DNA from: Candidatus Brocadia sp. WS118
GTDB lineage: Bacteria > Planctomycetota > Brocadiia > Brocadiales > Brocadiaceae
Assembly: GCA_007618135.1 (NCBI GenBank)
Contig: PHFX01000003.1
Span: 62,001-126,000 of the forward strand
Direction: 5' to 3'
Length of the DNA: 64,000 nucleotides
The notes beneath the pieces are model-generated. The model had not been told where the DNA came from, searched no databases, and saw nothing but the letters and a program-made list of their open reading frames with translations. Position 1 is the stretch's first letter. Every line of letters starts with the position of its first letter. A program made the position numbers and the translations under genes. Positions 53,054 to 62,501 of the stretch are shown here, piece by piece.

Positions 53054-54973
53054 TCAGCGGCACCGCACCTTGAATTCTGTATGCGCTTCATTCCCAGAAT
53101 TGTCCGTCACCCGTAATGTGATGGCATAGACGCGGCCATTCTTCAAGCCGTCACGTTCCACACGCAGTTTCAGGGATTTGCACGTTGCGGCAATTACGAT
53201 GTCATTTCTCGTGTTGCCATCGCTGCAACCTTGTATATTGTCAGGTTCATCGTTCGTTACCTGTTCGATAACCACGTCACTTATGTCCACTGAGTCACAG
53301 CCATCGCTCACACCCTGCACCATCTGACACACCGTCACGGTTTTGTATTTATGATTAGGCGGCCAATACGTGATCGAAGGTTTGAGCGTTATAGTCGATG
53401 CGGTGGTATCCTTAACTTCGACCGTACGCGTTTTTGTCGTTGTGTTCGTACCATCCGTAGCCGAGTAGGTAATCGTGTACGTGCCGGGAACATTCGGGTT
53501 GACACTACCTGATGTGGTCACATTCACCGTACCGGTGCAGTTGTCATTCGCCGTGGCGCCAGGATCAGTGAAATTCCCACGGCATTCAACCGCCATTGTT
53601 TCGGCGCCGTTGAGCGTGACGGTTGGCGGTGTATCAACAACTACGATCACTGTTGCCTGGCAGGAACTTGAAGCATCATGGTTGTCAGTCGCTGTCAGGG
53701 TAACGGTAGTCTCGCCGAGAGGATACGGCCCGGCAGGCGATTGGCTGACCGAGATAGTGTCTCCGCTATCCGGATCATTGGAGCCGTCATCAACAGAGGC
53801 ATTTGCGCTGCAGTTTGCGTCAGCAGACACCGTTACGTTCCTGCACATCGCCACAGGCGGATTGTTTGACGGACCCCACGTCATTGTAACCGAATTCGAT
53901 GTCCTTGTCCTGCCATGAAAATCCACAAAACCCGCATCAATGGTGTCTGTGCCCTCCAGAGTTCCGGTGTAGTTAAACGTTGCCTGTCCGTTGGCGTCTG
54001 TTGCATCGGTGCCATTTTGTCCTGCATGTGGTCCTGCGGTAATTACAAAGGATACGACAATACCTTCAACCGGATTGTCAGATTCATCCAGAACCTCTGC
54101 GGTAACGGCATGCTGTGAGCCTACGATATTTGTCCCGGAGGCCGGACTTAAAACAATCGTTTCAAGACAAGAGTCAAATGCAGTCCGCCATGGGTCATAG
54201 TCTACATAATGACTGACCGCATCGCCTGAACCTGATGCTACTCCACTCGGTCCATCAGCGCTGCCCCACCAGTTGTTTTCTGCATCAATACTCATGGGAC
54301 TGATATCACTGTAAACTCCGAAATTCGTATTGCCGGTAATGCTGCAATCTATTATGGTTGGATTCGAATCGCTCGTTGAAAAGATACCATAATCATTGTT
54401 CGTTAAAGATGAACAAGAAATCAATGGCAGGGCGCCGCTTCCGGTTGTATAAATTCCATAGCCATCAGAATTCCTTATTTTGCAATTTTGAATGGTAGGT
54501 GAGGCATTGTTGCAATTAATGTTCGAATTATAGCTGTCACTTCCGCCATATTCTACTGTACAATAGTCCATAATCGTTGAACCATCCACGGTGCCATTGA
54601 AAAAAACGATTCCCTTCCAGTCACTAGGCGCTGGAGTTGATTCGTTTGAGGTGAAGGTGATGGGGCTGCCGCTTGTCCCTACCGCATTCAAGGCAGCCGC
54701 GCTGTAATACCCGATGTAAAGGGCGGTCTCCGCATTAAATTTTACCAGACACCCTGGTTCTATCGTCAATGTTGCACTGCTATATACGTGAATGTTTCCC
54801 GTAACGACATGGGGGTTATCGGTAGCAGACCATGTTTCATTGCTGGTAATATTACCACTGTGGTCCAGGCCATAGGTAACCCCTGACCCTGATAAGGTCA
54901 GGATAAAAACCGCAAGGATAAACACCGCGGTGCTCAACACAGATGATGTTGTTTGAAATTTTTTAATACTCAT
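53054..54973 (-). CDS. Large secreted beta-helix/Ig/HYR surface protein
   Basis: A 639-aa exported protein. The signal peptide covers ~1-35 (SSVLSTAVFILAVFILTLSG). Residues ~50-270 form a parallel beta-helix (PITFTSNE, ASPTIQNCKIRNSDGYGIY, NPTIIDCSITGNTNFGVYS). Residues ~275-370 are a Big_1-type Ig domain (GQATFNYTGTLEGTDTID), followed by an HYR domain (SPAGPYPLGETTVTLTATDN) and a DUF5011-like domain (TVTLNGAETMAVECRGNFTD). Such proteins act as adhesins or matrix proteins. Its ribosome site contains a G8 tract 2 nt before the ATG. Confidence 0.82.
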   Translation of the reverse strand: MSIKKFQTTSSVLSTAVFILAVFILTLSGSGVTYGLDHSGNITSNETWSATDNPHVVTGNIHVYSSATLTIEPGCLVKFNAETALYIGYYSAAALNAVGTSGSPITFTSNESTPAPSDWKGIVFFNGTVDGSTIMDYCTVEYGGSDSYNSNINCNNASPTIQNCKIRNSDGYGIYTTGSGALPLISCSSLTNNDYGIFSTSDSNPTIIDCSITGNTNFGVYSDISPMSIDAENNWWGSADGPSGVASGSGDAVSHYVDYDPWRTAFDSCLETIVLSPASGTNIVGSQHAVTAEVLDESDNPVEGIVVSFVITAGPHAGQNGTDATDANGQATFNYTGTLEGTDTIDAGFVDFHGRTRTSNSVTMTWGPSNNPPVAMCRNVTVSADANCSANASVDDGSNDPDSGDTISVSQSPAGPYPLGETTVTLTATDNHDASSSCQATVIVVVDTPPTVTLNGAETMAVECRGNFTDPGATANDNCTGTVNVTTSGSVNPNVPGTYTITYSATDGTNTTTKTRTVEVKDTTASTITLKPSITYWPPNHKYKTVTVCQMVQGVSDGCDSVDISDVVIEQVTNDEPDNIQGCSDGNTRNDIVIAATCKSLKLRVERDGLKNGRVYAITLRVTDNSGNEAHTEFKVRCR

Positions 54974-54975
54974 AA

Positions 54976-54983
54976 CCCCCCCC
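54976..54983 (-). promoter_or_regulatory. G8 homopolymer in the ribosome site
   Basis: Eight consecutive G on the - strand form the purine run AAAGGGGGGGG just 2 nt before the ATG of the surface-protein gene; a TATAAT lies at 55000-54995 further upstream. Length change would alter ribosome binding or spacing. Confidence 0.6.
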
Positions 54984-55083
54984 TTTCGTCTAAGATTATA
55001 GAGTCAATACAAAGTCAGTACCCACCTGGCATTTGCTGGCAATTACCTTTGTCTCCCGAAGATTATTTCACCCAAGCCTCAAC

Positions 55084-55134
55084 AAAAAAGCCTTACTGCA
55101 AAGATATTTTACAAACATCTTCGGCAGTAAGGCT
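55084..55134 (-). terminator. Intrinsic terminator with no upstream gene
   Basis: On the - strand AGCCTTACTGC/GCAGTAAGGCT, an 11-bp stem around an inner hairpin, ends in TTTTTT. The next upstream feature on this strand is the IS element, so the gene it once terminated is now displaced, or it guards the surface-protein gene from read-through. Confidence 0.6.
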
Positions 55135-55185
55135 ATCTTAAGTGATACGTATTTCCGTATACGCTAGAAAGTGATTATTTAATTG

Positions 55186-56579
55186 GGGTCTTCTAAGTTT
55201 TGTGTGGGTAAATTTTCATAATAGTTCTTTCTCAACATCATAAAAGATAAGGGTTATCAGGTAAAATAGAACTCCCAAAAGTTGTCACGAGTAGGTATAC
55301 TACTCTGACAAGAGAAAGGAGCATTCATGAAAACCTGTAAAACCTTAGCAGAATTATATTCACATTCTGGATTTCGAGCACGAAGTAAATTAATTGGCGT
55401 TTATGGTGACCCGTATGCAAGAGTAATAAAACTCGAACGCCGTCAAAAAAAACCGTTTGTTCAGTTTGTCATACATCATCGAAGGCGTACTACGATAGTG
55501 AAATCAAACGGACAAGAGATCTTTCCAGCGGTTCATTCAGGATATACGTTGAGTTTGAATACCGCCGTGTATTTTGCAAAAAGTGTAACGCCGTGAAAGT
55601 AGAGACGTTGTCATGGCTTGCCTCGAATACCCGGTATACCAAGCGATACGAACGTCATATTGGCAGACTTTGTCGTGAACTTACGGTAAAGCGAGTAGCA
55701 GAGCTAGAACGGCTTAGCTGGTATCAAGTCAGGCAAATAGAAACAAACTATATGAATGAGCTTGTTAGTCATTTTGGTAAAATCACCAAGCTAAGAGCCA
55801 TCGGAATAGATGAAATTTCTATTCGCAGGGGACACACCTATATGACCTGTGTCAGCGATTTAGACAAAGGTCGTCCCCTATGGATCGGTGGTGAAGGCCG
55901 TAGAGAAGAAGACCTGGATTTGTTTTATAATATGCTTTCTGATAGCCAGAAGAAAAACATTTCCCTTGTCGTCATGGACATGTGGAAGCCTTTTAGGAAA
56001 TCCACTCTCAAGCATATACCTCATGCTCAAATCATCTACGACAAATTTCATATACTTCGTCATCTCGGTGATGCGATGGACACAGTCCGTAAACAGGAAT
56101 ATAGCCGTGTAAGTGAGAAAGAACGAATATTTATCAAAGGACAGAAGTATACGCTTCTGTCACAGAAAGCCAATTTAGATGTAAAGGGCAAACGGGCGTT
56201 ACAGCTGCTTTTCAAAGCCAACAAACGTATCTACAAGGCTTACCTCTTGAAAGAATCATTTGGTAAGCTCTGGAATTACAAAAGCGCCAGCAACGCCGAA
56301 CGATTCTTTACCAACTGGAAATCCCAGTTGAAATGGTCAAGGCTTAAACCATTTCATCAATTTGTAAAAATGATTGAACGGCACTGGAACGGTATTGTGA
56401 GTTACTGTAACCCCAACAATAAGGTCTCTCTTGGACTCGTTGAAGGTATCAATAACAAAGTCCGTGTCATTCAACGACGGGCTTATGGCATTAAAGATCG
56501 AGAGTATTTAAAGCTGAAAATAGTAACAGCATTTTTACCAGAATTATGAAAATTTACCCACACAAAACTTAGAAGACCC
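55186..56579 (+). mobile_element. Complete ISL3-family insertion sequence
   Basis: A 1,394-bp element with 37-bp perfect inverted repeats; the first bases read inward from each end are GGGTCTTCTAAGTTTTGTGT. The flanking sequence TTTAATTG is duplicated (55178-55185 and 56580-56587), an 8-bp target duplication as expected for ISL3. Perfect ends and duplication indicate recent insertion. The only gene is the transposase. Confidence 0.93.
55327..56549 (+). CDS. ISL3-family transposase split by a frameshift at an A8 run
   Basis: The first frame runs from ATG 55327 through LERRQKK to an eight-A run (55445-55452). Past it the first frame gives non-family sequence and stops at 55596, whereas the -1 frame gives the expected zinc-finger region: TVCSVCHTSSKAYY, then YRRVFCKKCNAVKVETLSW. 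The rest (to 56549) contains the DDE domain: RAIGIDEISIRRGHTYMT, VVMDMWKPFRKS and VEGINNKVRVIQRRAYG. The annotated GTG at 55593 is therefore not a real start. Either slippage at A8 makes the full protein or the copy is a frameshift mutant; the intact ends favour the first, weakly. Confidence 0.85.
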
Positions 56580-56806
56580 TTTAATTGTTCTGTACTTCCT
56601 TATACAGTAAAGACCCTTTACTTTGCGCCCCCTAATTGCTCAGGGTTTGCCTTTGTCGTACTATTTTAGGATTACTACCACAGATTAATTTTAAAGTTAA
56701 GTTAAAAAATATTTTTACAGGGCTACGTCAAATATGAATGCAAGTAAATATAGGTAAAAAAAGAAAATAAAATGGCTTTTTAAAACGGTTCTTATATACG
56801 ATTTTC
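56580..56806. other. AT-rich stretch after the IS
   Basis: 227 bp holding the right target duplication, a small hairpin (CTGTACTTCCTTATACAG) and AT-rich sequence. No gene is visible. Confidence 0.5.
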
Positions 56807-57103
56807 ATGAACCATGAAGGGACAAGAAAAAGCACAGCAAACAGAGAACATCTCCACGATATTAAAGTAAGACCCATCAACCGGGGTGAAAGACATCAAT
56901 GGGATGAACTCATCCGTCATTACCATTACCTTAGACTTCATTCACTCATAGGTGAAAGCATCCGATACATAGCCGTGTATCAGAAACAGTGGCTTGCTTT
57001 GATCGGATGGTCAGCAGTTTCCTCCAACGGTTTGATTACACCCTTGGAAAATCTTGTCCTGATGGTCTTTCCCATATTTGACTCCTGTTTCTCTGTTCTG
57101 TAG
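56807..57103 (+). pseudogene. Truncated DUF4338 (DruA-like) transposase-associated gene
   Basis: A 98-aa fragment. IKVRPINRGERHQWDELIRHYHYL and SIRYIAVYQKQWLALIGWSA match the N-terminus of DUF4338 proteins, which accompany transposable elements and, as DruA, Druantia systems. After SAVSS the family sequence ends abruptly and a stop follows, while full proteins are about three times longer. I count it as a remnant. Confidence 0.7.
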
Positions 57104-57239
57104 GGTATATAAAACAACCTATCGAACCACGACGCCCGATCCCTTGGTCGATATTGATACATGTTCGCTTGCAACAAACAAAGCGGTGAATTCGTATTCA
57201 TGCTGGTTTGCCATAGCTTTTAAGCAGCGACTGTCATAT
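57104..57239. other. Remnant sequence
   Basis: 136 bp between the DUF4338 remnant and the Fe-S protein; it may be left over from the same insertion. No frame is convincingly coding. Confidence 0.4.
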
Positions 57240-58460
57240 TTATGAAAACATTGCGTCTCGTAACACCTGTATCGTATGAGTGCATTTAACCGGAGACCCC
57301 TTTGCGGCAAGCAGGTCTTCGATTTGAAGCTGACAACCGGGACAACCCGTTGCTACAACTTCAGCGCCGCTTTTTTCTACGGCTTTTGCCTTGTATTCCC
57401 CGATCTTCGTGGAGAGGTCGTAGTGTAACAAATTAAATACCCCGCCGCCACCGCAGCATCGTTCCGGGTTTTCCATCTCCTGAAATTCAGCAGAACGTTT
57501 CAAAATATCCCTGGGTTGTTTTGAGATGTTTTGACCCCAGTAGAGATGACACGGATCATGATAGGTAATTTTCGTGTTAAGTATCTTTGTTTCGTATGAA
57601 AAATATTTTTCAATGAACTCGGATACATCGTATATTTTATCCGTGAATTTTAAGGCACGATCGCCCAGAAGATGGAGATAATCTCTTTTCAGTGTCCTTC
57701 CGCAGGTGGCACATGCATTGATAATAAAATCGACGTTGGCATTCTCAAATACCTCCACATTTACTTCCGCCAATCTTCGTGCCGTTTTGACATCCCCCAA
57801 CGATCTTGCGGGGATGCCACAGCACAACTGCTTTGGAGGCACAATCACCTCAACTCCAAGATGGTTTAATACCTCGATTACTGCATCGGCAATATCGGTA
57901 TAGACGTAGTTGATGAGACAACCGACGTAAAATCCCACTTTCATTTTAGGATTTTTTATCTTCTTCGTATTTCGATATTTTTTTAATACCGGCTTCTTCG
58001 CCAAAGGAGGAATCCATCTGCCGCCCATAAGCATAAAGGGCAGATGTCGCATGGTGCCGTGACGTTTGAGTGGAACGAGGCGTTGAAAGGTGCTGGCAGT
58101 TTTCAAAAGAAGGTTAAAGAGCCACCTTCTGGTCAGGAACAGTCTGAATATAATTCGTGGTATCAGCCATATGCCGAGGTGATTTGCCACATCGTCAAGC
58201 ATGGCTTGGATGATGAGATCATAATCAACACCCGAGGGACAGATACTGGAGCATCGAAGGCATTTCTTGCAGGAGAGGAGGTAATCCCTCAGGAGTTCCG
58301 TGTGAAAAATCTCGCCGTTTCGCAAGGCTTCGGCCAGGCTGATGCGGCCTCGTGCTACCATGGATTCGTTACCCGTCTCGATAAAGACGGGACAGATTGA
58401 GCGGCATTTGCCGCATTTGGCGCATTTATGAATTTCGGCTTGCCACTCCTTAGTAAGCAT
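57240..58460 (-). CDS. GlcF/HdrD-like Fe-S oxidoreductase
   Basis: A 406-aa protein. Two [4Fe-4S] ferredoxin motifs (CAKCGKCRSICP, CKKCLRCSSICP, ~13-24 and ~64-75) are followed by a membrane-proximal hydrophobic stretch and two CCG domains (CCGIPARSLGD, CATCGRTLK, CHLYWG, CCGGGGVFNL, GCPGCQLQIED). This is the glycolate oxidase iron-sulfur subunit or heterodisulfide reductase D-type layout. No GlcD/E partner is in the window, so the electron donor is unknown. Confidence 0.85.
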   Translation of the reverse strand: MLTKEWQAEIHKCAKCGKCRSICPVFIETGNESMVARGRISLAEALRNGEIFHTELLRDYLLSCKKCLRCSSICPSGVDYDLIIQAMLDDVANHLGIWLIPRIIFRLFLTRRWLFNLLLKTASTFQRLVPLKRHGTMRHLPFMLMGGRWIPPLAKKPVLKKYRNTKKIKNPKMKVGFYVGCLINYVYTDIADAVIEVLNHLGVEVIVPPKQLCCGIPARSLGDVKTARRLAEVNVEVFENANVDFIINACATCGRTLKRDYLHLLGDRALKFTDKIYDVSEFIEKYFSYETKILNTKITYHDPCHLYWGQNISKQPRDILKRSAEFQEMENPERCCGGGGVFNLLHYDLSTKIGEYKAKAVEKSGAEVVATGCPGCQLQIEDLLAAKGSPVKCTHTIQVLRDAMFS

Positions 58461-58534
58461 CTATTCCTCGTTACGGTAGTTTTGTTTTAAACAATTTTCG
58501 TCTGTTACTAAGGATAATTGTAGCAAAGAGAAAA

Positions 58535-58571
58535 CAAAAAAGGGAGACCTTTTTGGCCTCCCTTTTGTTTT
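58535..58571 (-). terminator. Intrinsic terminator
   Basis: On the - strand AAAAGGGAGGCC/GGTCTCCCTTTT with a 5-nt loop, followed by a T-rich tail. It lies 15 bp beyond the stop of the poly-Asp protein gene. Confidence 0.75.
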
Positions 58572-58585
58572 AAAAACTGTTTTGT

Positions 58586-59584
<999 letters not shown>

Positions 59585-60007
59585 CCTCTTCTCCTTTGCA
59601 AAAATGTTTATTCGACTAAAATAATAACTCAACAAATCATTGTCGGCGTATTTCTGGAAAAATTTAATCTTTTTTCATAGCATAGTTATCCACGGTACCA
59701 TTTTATAGGCTCATTTCTGTTTGTCTTATTGCCCCTTGCGTGACAGCGCTAGCGTATCAATCTTTGGTTGTCCGTGTGATATATAACACAGATTTTGTTT
59801 TTTGCAAGTGAAACAATCCAGCACCATACCTAAATTTATTATGATTTACATACATTACGTGATATTATTTAAACACACATAAGATTGGATGTATAATGCA
59901 AAAGGGTGAACGGCCTGTTTTATGGATACTGCACCTTTTATCATCAACTATGAAACTTTCGTGAGATAAGATTCAAAGACCGACAATTGCCTTTCAGGAA
60001 ATGTACG
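59585..60007. other. Divergent promoter region
   Basis: 423 bp between the poly-Asp protein and mutL. TATAAT at 59892-59897 may serve as a -10 for mutL, but its -35 is weak. An imperfect hairpin with AAAAGGGTG/CACCTTTT arms lies at about 59899-59938. I see no ORF. Confidence 0.45.
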
Positions 60008-61930
60008 ATGTCGCATATTAAGATTCTCCCCGCATCGGTTATTAATAAGATTGCTGCCGGCGAGGTAATTGACCGGCCGGCCGCTGTCGTAAAAGAGCTG
60101 ATTGAAAATTCAATCGATGCTATGGCATCCAGAATCGACACCTATTTGGAGGACGGGGGGAGAAAAATGATTCGGATATCGGACGACGGTATTGGGATGG
60201 ATGCTGAAGACCTTTCCCTTGCGTTTCAAAGCCATGCCACCAGCAAACTTCTCAACGCAGACGATCTCTTTGCAATCCATACGCTCGGTTTTAGAGGCGA
60301 GGCTCTGCCCAGCATCGGAGCCGTTTCGCACGCCACCATCATCTCCAGAACAAAAGGGGCCGTACAGGGAACGGAAATAACAATAAACGGCGGAGTATTG
60401 AGTCAAATGAAGGAATGCGGTGCGCCGGAAGGAACGCAGGTTGAGGTGAGAGATCTGTTTTTTAACGTCCCCGTACGTAAGAAATTTTTACGGACAATAC
60501 CTACTGAAATGGCTTACATCTCAGAGGTGCTTACGAGGTTTGCGCTCTCCTACCCAGCTATCCATTTTACCCTTATGCATAATACCAGGACGGTGTTTAA
60601 CCTCCCCCCTGTTCGGGAGGCGGCCGAGCGAATTGCAACGTTTTTTGGCGACGAGATGAGAAATCATCTCATTCCGGTATTTCTCCGGGAAGAGATGTTT
60701 GCTCTTTCTGGATATATTGCGCCACCCTTCTTTGATAAAGCCAATGCGCGGATGCAGTTTATTTTTTTAAACGGCCGTTACATCAAGGACAGCGCAATCT
60801 TCCGCGCCATTAATGAATCCTATCACGGGAAATTAATGCACAAGAGGTATCCGGTCGTGTTTTTGTTTTTGCAGTTAGATCCCTCTGAAGTGGACGTGAA
60901 TGTTCATCCGACAAAGACTGAGGTGCGTTTCCGAAATACCTCCACGATCTATAACTATGTCCTCTCTGCATTAAAAGAGGGTTTAAATAAATCTGCCCCG
61001 AAATCGTCGGAAGTGGCATCTTTCTCCCAAAGACCGGAAATGGAATCAGCAAGGGCAGAAGGTGCTGGCTTTGTTAAGAGATCGTTATGGGAACAGTTTT
61101 CTTTTAGAAAAACGGAAGAAATAAAAGACACAAAGGGATGTGCGGATATCCCACCAGCCATCTCTGGTATGAGTAACCGTAATGCGTTTACCCCTTTCCA
61201 TAACAGGGAAATTCTTCCTCCCCTTTCAGAAAAGCGCAAAGAGGAAAGAAATGAAGAATTTTTAAATGCAAGAAAATCCGAAACGGATAGCAATGCACAA
61301 GCACCAAAAGCTCCAGACAGGGGAGAAAATACATTTTTTGCTGAGGGAATCAATGAAAAAAAGGTATCTTTTCAAATTCACAATGCTTTCATCGTTGAAG
61401 AAACAGACGACGGAGTAAACATTATTGATCAACATGCATTGCATGAAATCATTTTATATCATGAAATAGAAAGGAATCTGCATAGTTCCCAATCATTGAG
61501 CCAGCGCTTGTTAATACCGGAAATGATAGAGTTAAGCCCGAAGGATTTTTTTTCTATTACCAGTATAAAAAAATATCTTGAGGAGCTGGGAGTTGAAATT
61601 GAGGAATTCGGACAACGTACCATCGTAATTCGTGCCTTTCCTCAGGTTTTGAGACATTTACCTGGCAAGGAATTTATAGAAAGCCTGTTGACTGAGTTGA
61701 GTGATGAGAATTCTCTCAAGGGCAAAGACAGGATTTTAAACAAATTAATAAGCGTTATGGCATGTAAAGGCGCTATCAAGGCAGGACAGCGGTTAGAACC
61801 GCAGGAGATTGAGGAGCTTTTGAAAATGAAAAAGAGTATGAATGCATACACCAATAACTGCCCGCATGGGAGACCCACAACCCTATTTTTTTCTCTGTGC
61901 GATTTGCAAAAACAATTTAAGAGGAAATAA
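60008..61930 (+). CDS. mutL: DNA mismatch repair protein MutL
   Basis: A 640-aa protein starting at MSHIKILPAS with AGGAA 7 nt upstream. The N-terminal GHKL ATPase has VVKELIENSIDA, SDDGIGM and LGFRGEALPSIG. The C-terminal domain holds IIDQHALHEIILYHE and the closing NNCPHGRPT, indicating an endonuclease-type MutL. The spacing in the DQHA motif is one residue longer than the usual DQHAX2EX4E. It acts with MutS, absent here, in strand-directed repair. Confidence 0.93.
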   Translation: MSHIKILPASVINKIAAGEVIDRPAAVVKELIENSIDAMASRIDTYLEDGGRKMIRISDDGIGMDAEDLSLAFQSHATSKLLNADDLFAIHTLGFRGEALPSIGAVSHATIISRTKGAVQGTEITINGGVLSQMKECGAPEGTQVEVRDLFFNVPVRKKFLRTIPTEMAYISEVLTRFALSYPAIHFTLMHNTRTVFNLPPVREAAERIATFFGDEMRNHLIPVFLREEMFALSGYIAPPFFDKANARMQFIFLNGRYIKDSAIFRAINESYHGKLMHKRYPVVFLFLQLDPSEVDVNVHPTKTEVRFRNTSTIYNYVLSALKEGLNKSAPKSSEVASFSQRPEMESARAEGAGFVKRSLWEQFSFRKTEEIKDTKGCADIPPAISGMSNRNAFTPFHNREILPPLSEKRKEERNEEFLNARKSETDSNAQAPKAPDRGENTFFAEGINEKKVSFQIHNAFIVEETDDGVNIIDQHALHEIILYHEIERNLHSSQSLSQRLLIPEMIELSPKDFFSITSIKKYLEELGVEIEEFGQRTIVIRAFPQVLRHLPGKEFIESLLTELSDENSLKGKDRILNKLISVMACKGAIKAGQRLEPQEIEELLKMKKSMNAYTNNCPHGRPTTLFFSLCDLQKQFKRK

Positions 61931-62006
61931 TGAGGCTGATACATTTAAACTATCCTATGTTTTGTAATAATGAGCGTTTAAGTACATATAAACAATCAAA
62001 AAAACC

Positions 62007-62035
62007 TTGACTTTTATTTTCATGAGTGATAAGAT
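62007..62035 (+). promoter_or_regulatory. Promoter for queD operon
   Basis: TTGACT (62007-62012), 17-bp spacer, TAAGAT (62030-62035), 72 bp before the queD start. A separate TATAAT at 62042-62047 is a weaker alternative. Confidence 0.5.
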
Positions 62036-62106
62036 TTTTCCTATAATTCACTCTCTTTATATCAGAAACCACAGTGGAAATACAGCGCTTTGTCGTTGAT
62101 AAAACT

Positions 62107-62472
62107 ATGTTCGAGCTCATTATTGAAACGGATTTTTCTGCGGCGCATAATTTGCGGGAATATAAAGGTCAATGCGAAAGGCTTCACGGTCACAATTGGA
62201 AGGTACAAGTCGTCTTAAAATCAGAAAAGGTAGATAAATTGGGTATGGTTATGGATTTTAGAGATGCGAAACGGGTGGTGGGAGAAATTATCAATAGATT
62301 TGACCATGTTTATTTGAATGAACTCGCAGATTTTGCAGAGGTAAACCCCACTACCGAGAACCTGTCTAAAATACTGTATGAAGAATTAAGGCATGATCTT
62401 CCAGCGGGAGTGAAGGTGGAAAAAGTTACGACCTGGGAATCCGACCGTTGTGGCGCCTCTTATTTCGAATAG
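62107..62472 (+). CDS. queD: 6-carboxytetrahydropterin synthase (QueD/PTPS family)
   Basis: A 121-aa protein from MFELIIET; the GTG at 62074 adds 11 atypical residues. ETDFSAAHNLREYKGQCERLHGHNW provides the catalytic Cys and the zinc histidines (AAH, HGH), MVMDFRDAKRVV the dimer strand, and the NPTTENLSKIL and TTWES segments the substrate site. It makes 6-carboxytetrahydropterin in queuosine synthesis or a related pterin. A eukaryote-like PTPS activity is less likely. Confidence 0.9.
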   Translation: MFELIIETDFSAAHNLREYKGQCERLHGHNWKVQVVLKSEKVDKLGMVMDFRDAKRVVGEIINRFDHVYLNELADFAEVNPTTENLSKILYEELRHDLPAGVKVEKVTTWESDRCGASYFE

Positions 62473-62501
62473 CGGTTCTTTAACAATTTGAGTTTATAAC
62501 T

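Noticed and set aside
55000-55080. c-di-GMP or cobalamin riboswitch ahead of the surface protein
   Set aside because: No conserved core matches, and the likely -10 lies downstream of the terminator.
55593-55596. Separate GTG-initiated second transposase gene
   Set aside because: The frame is open and family-like upstream of the GTG back to the A8 run, so this is one interrupted gene.
56807-57103. Druantia defence system
   Set aside because: Only an N-terminal DUF4338 fragment exists and no other Druantia gene is near.
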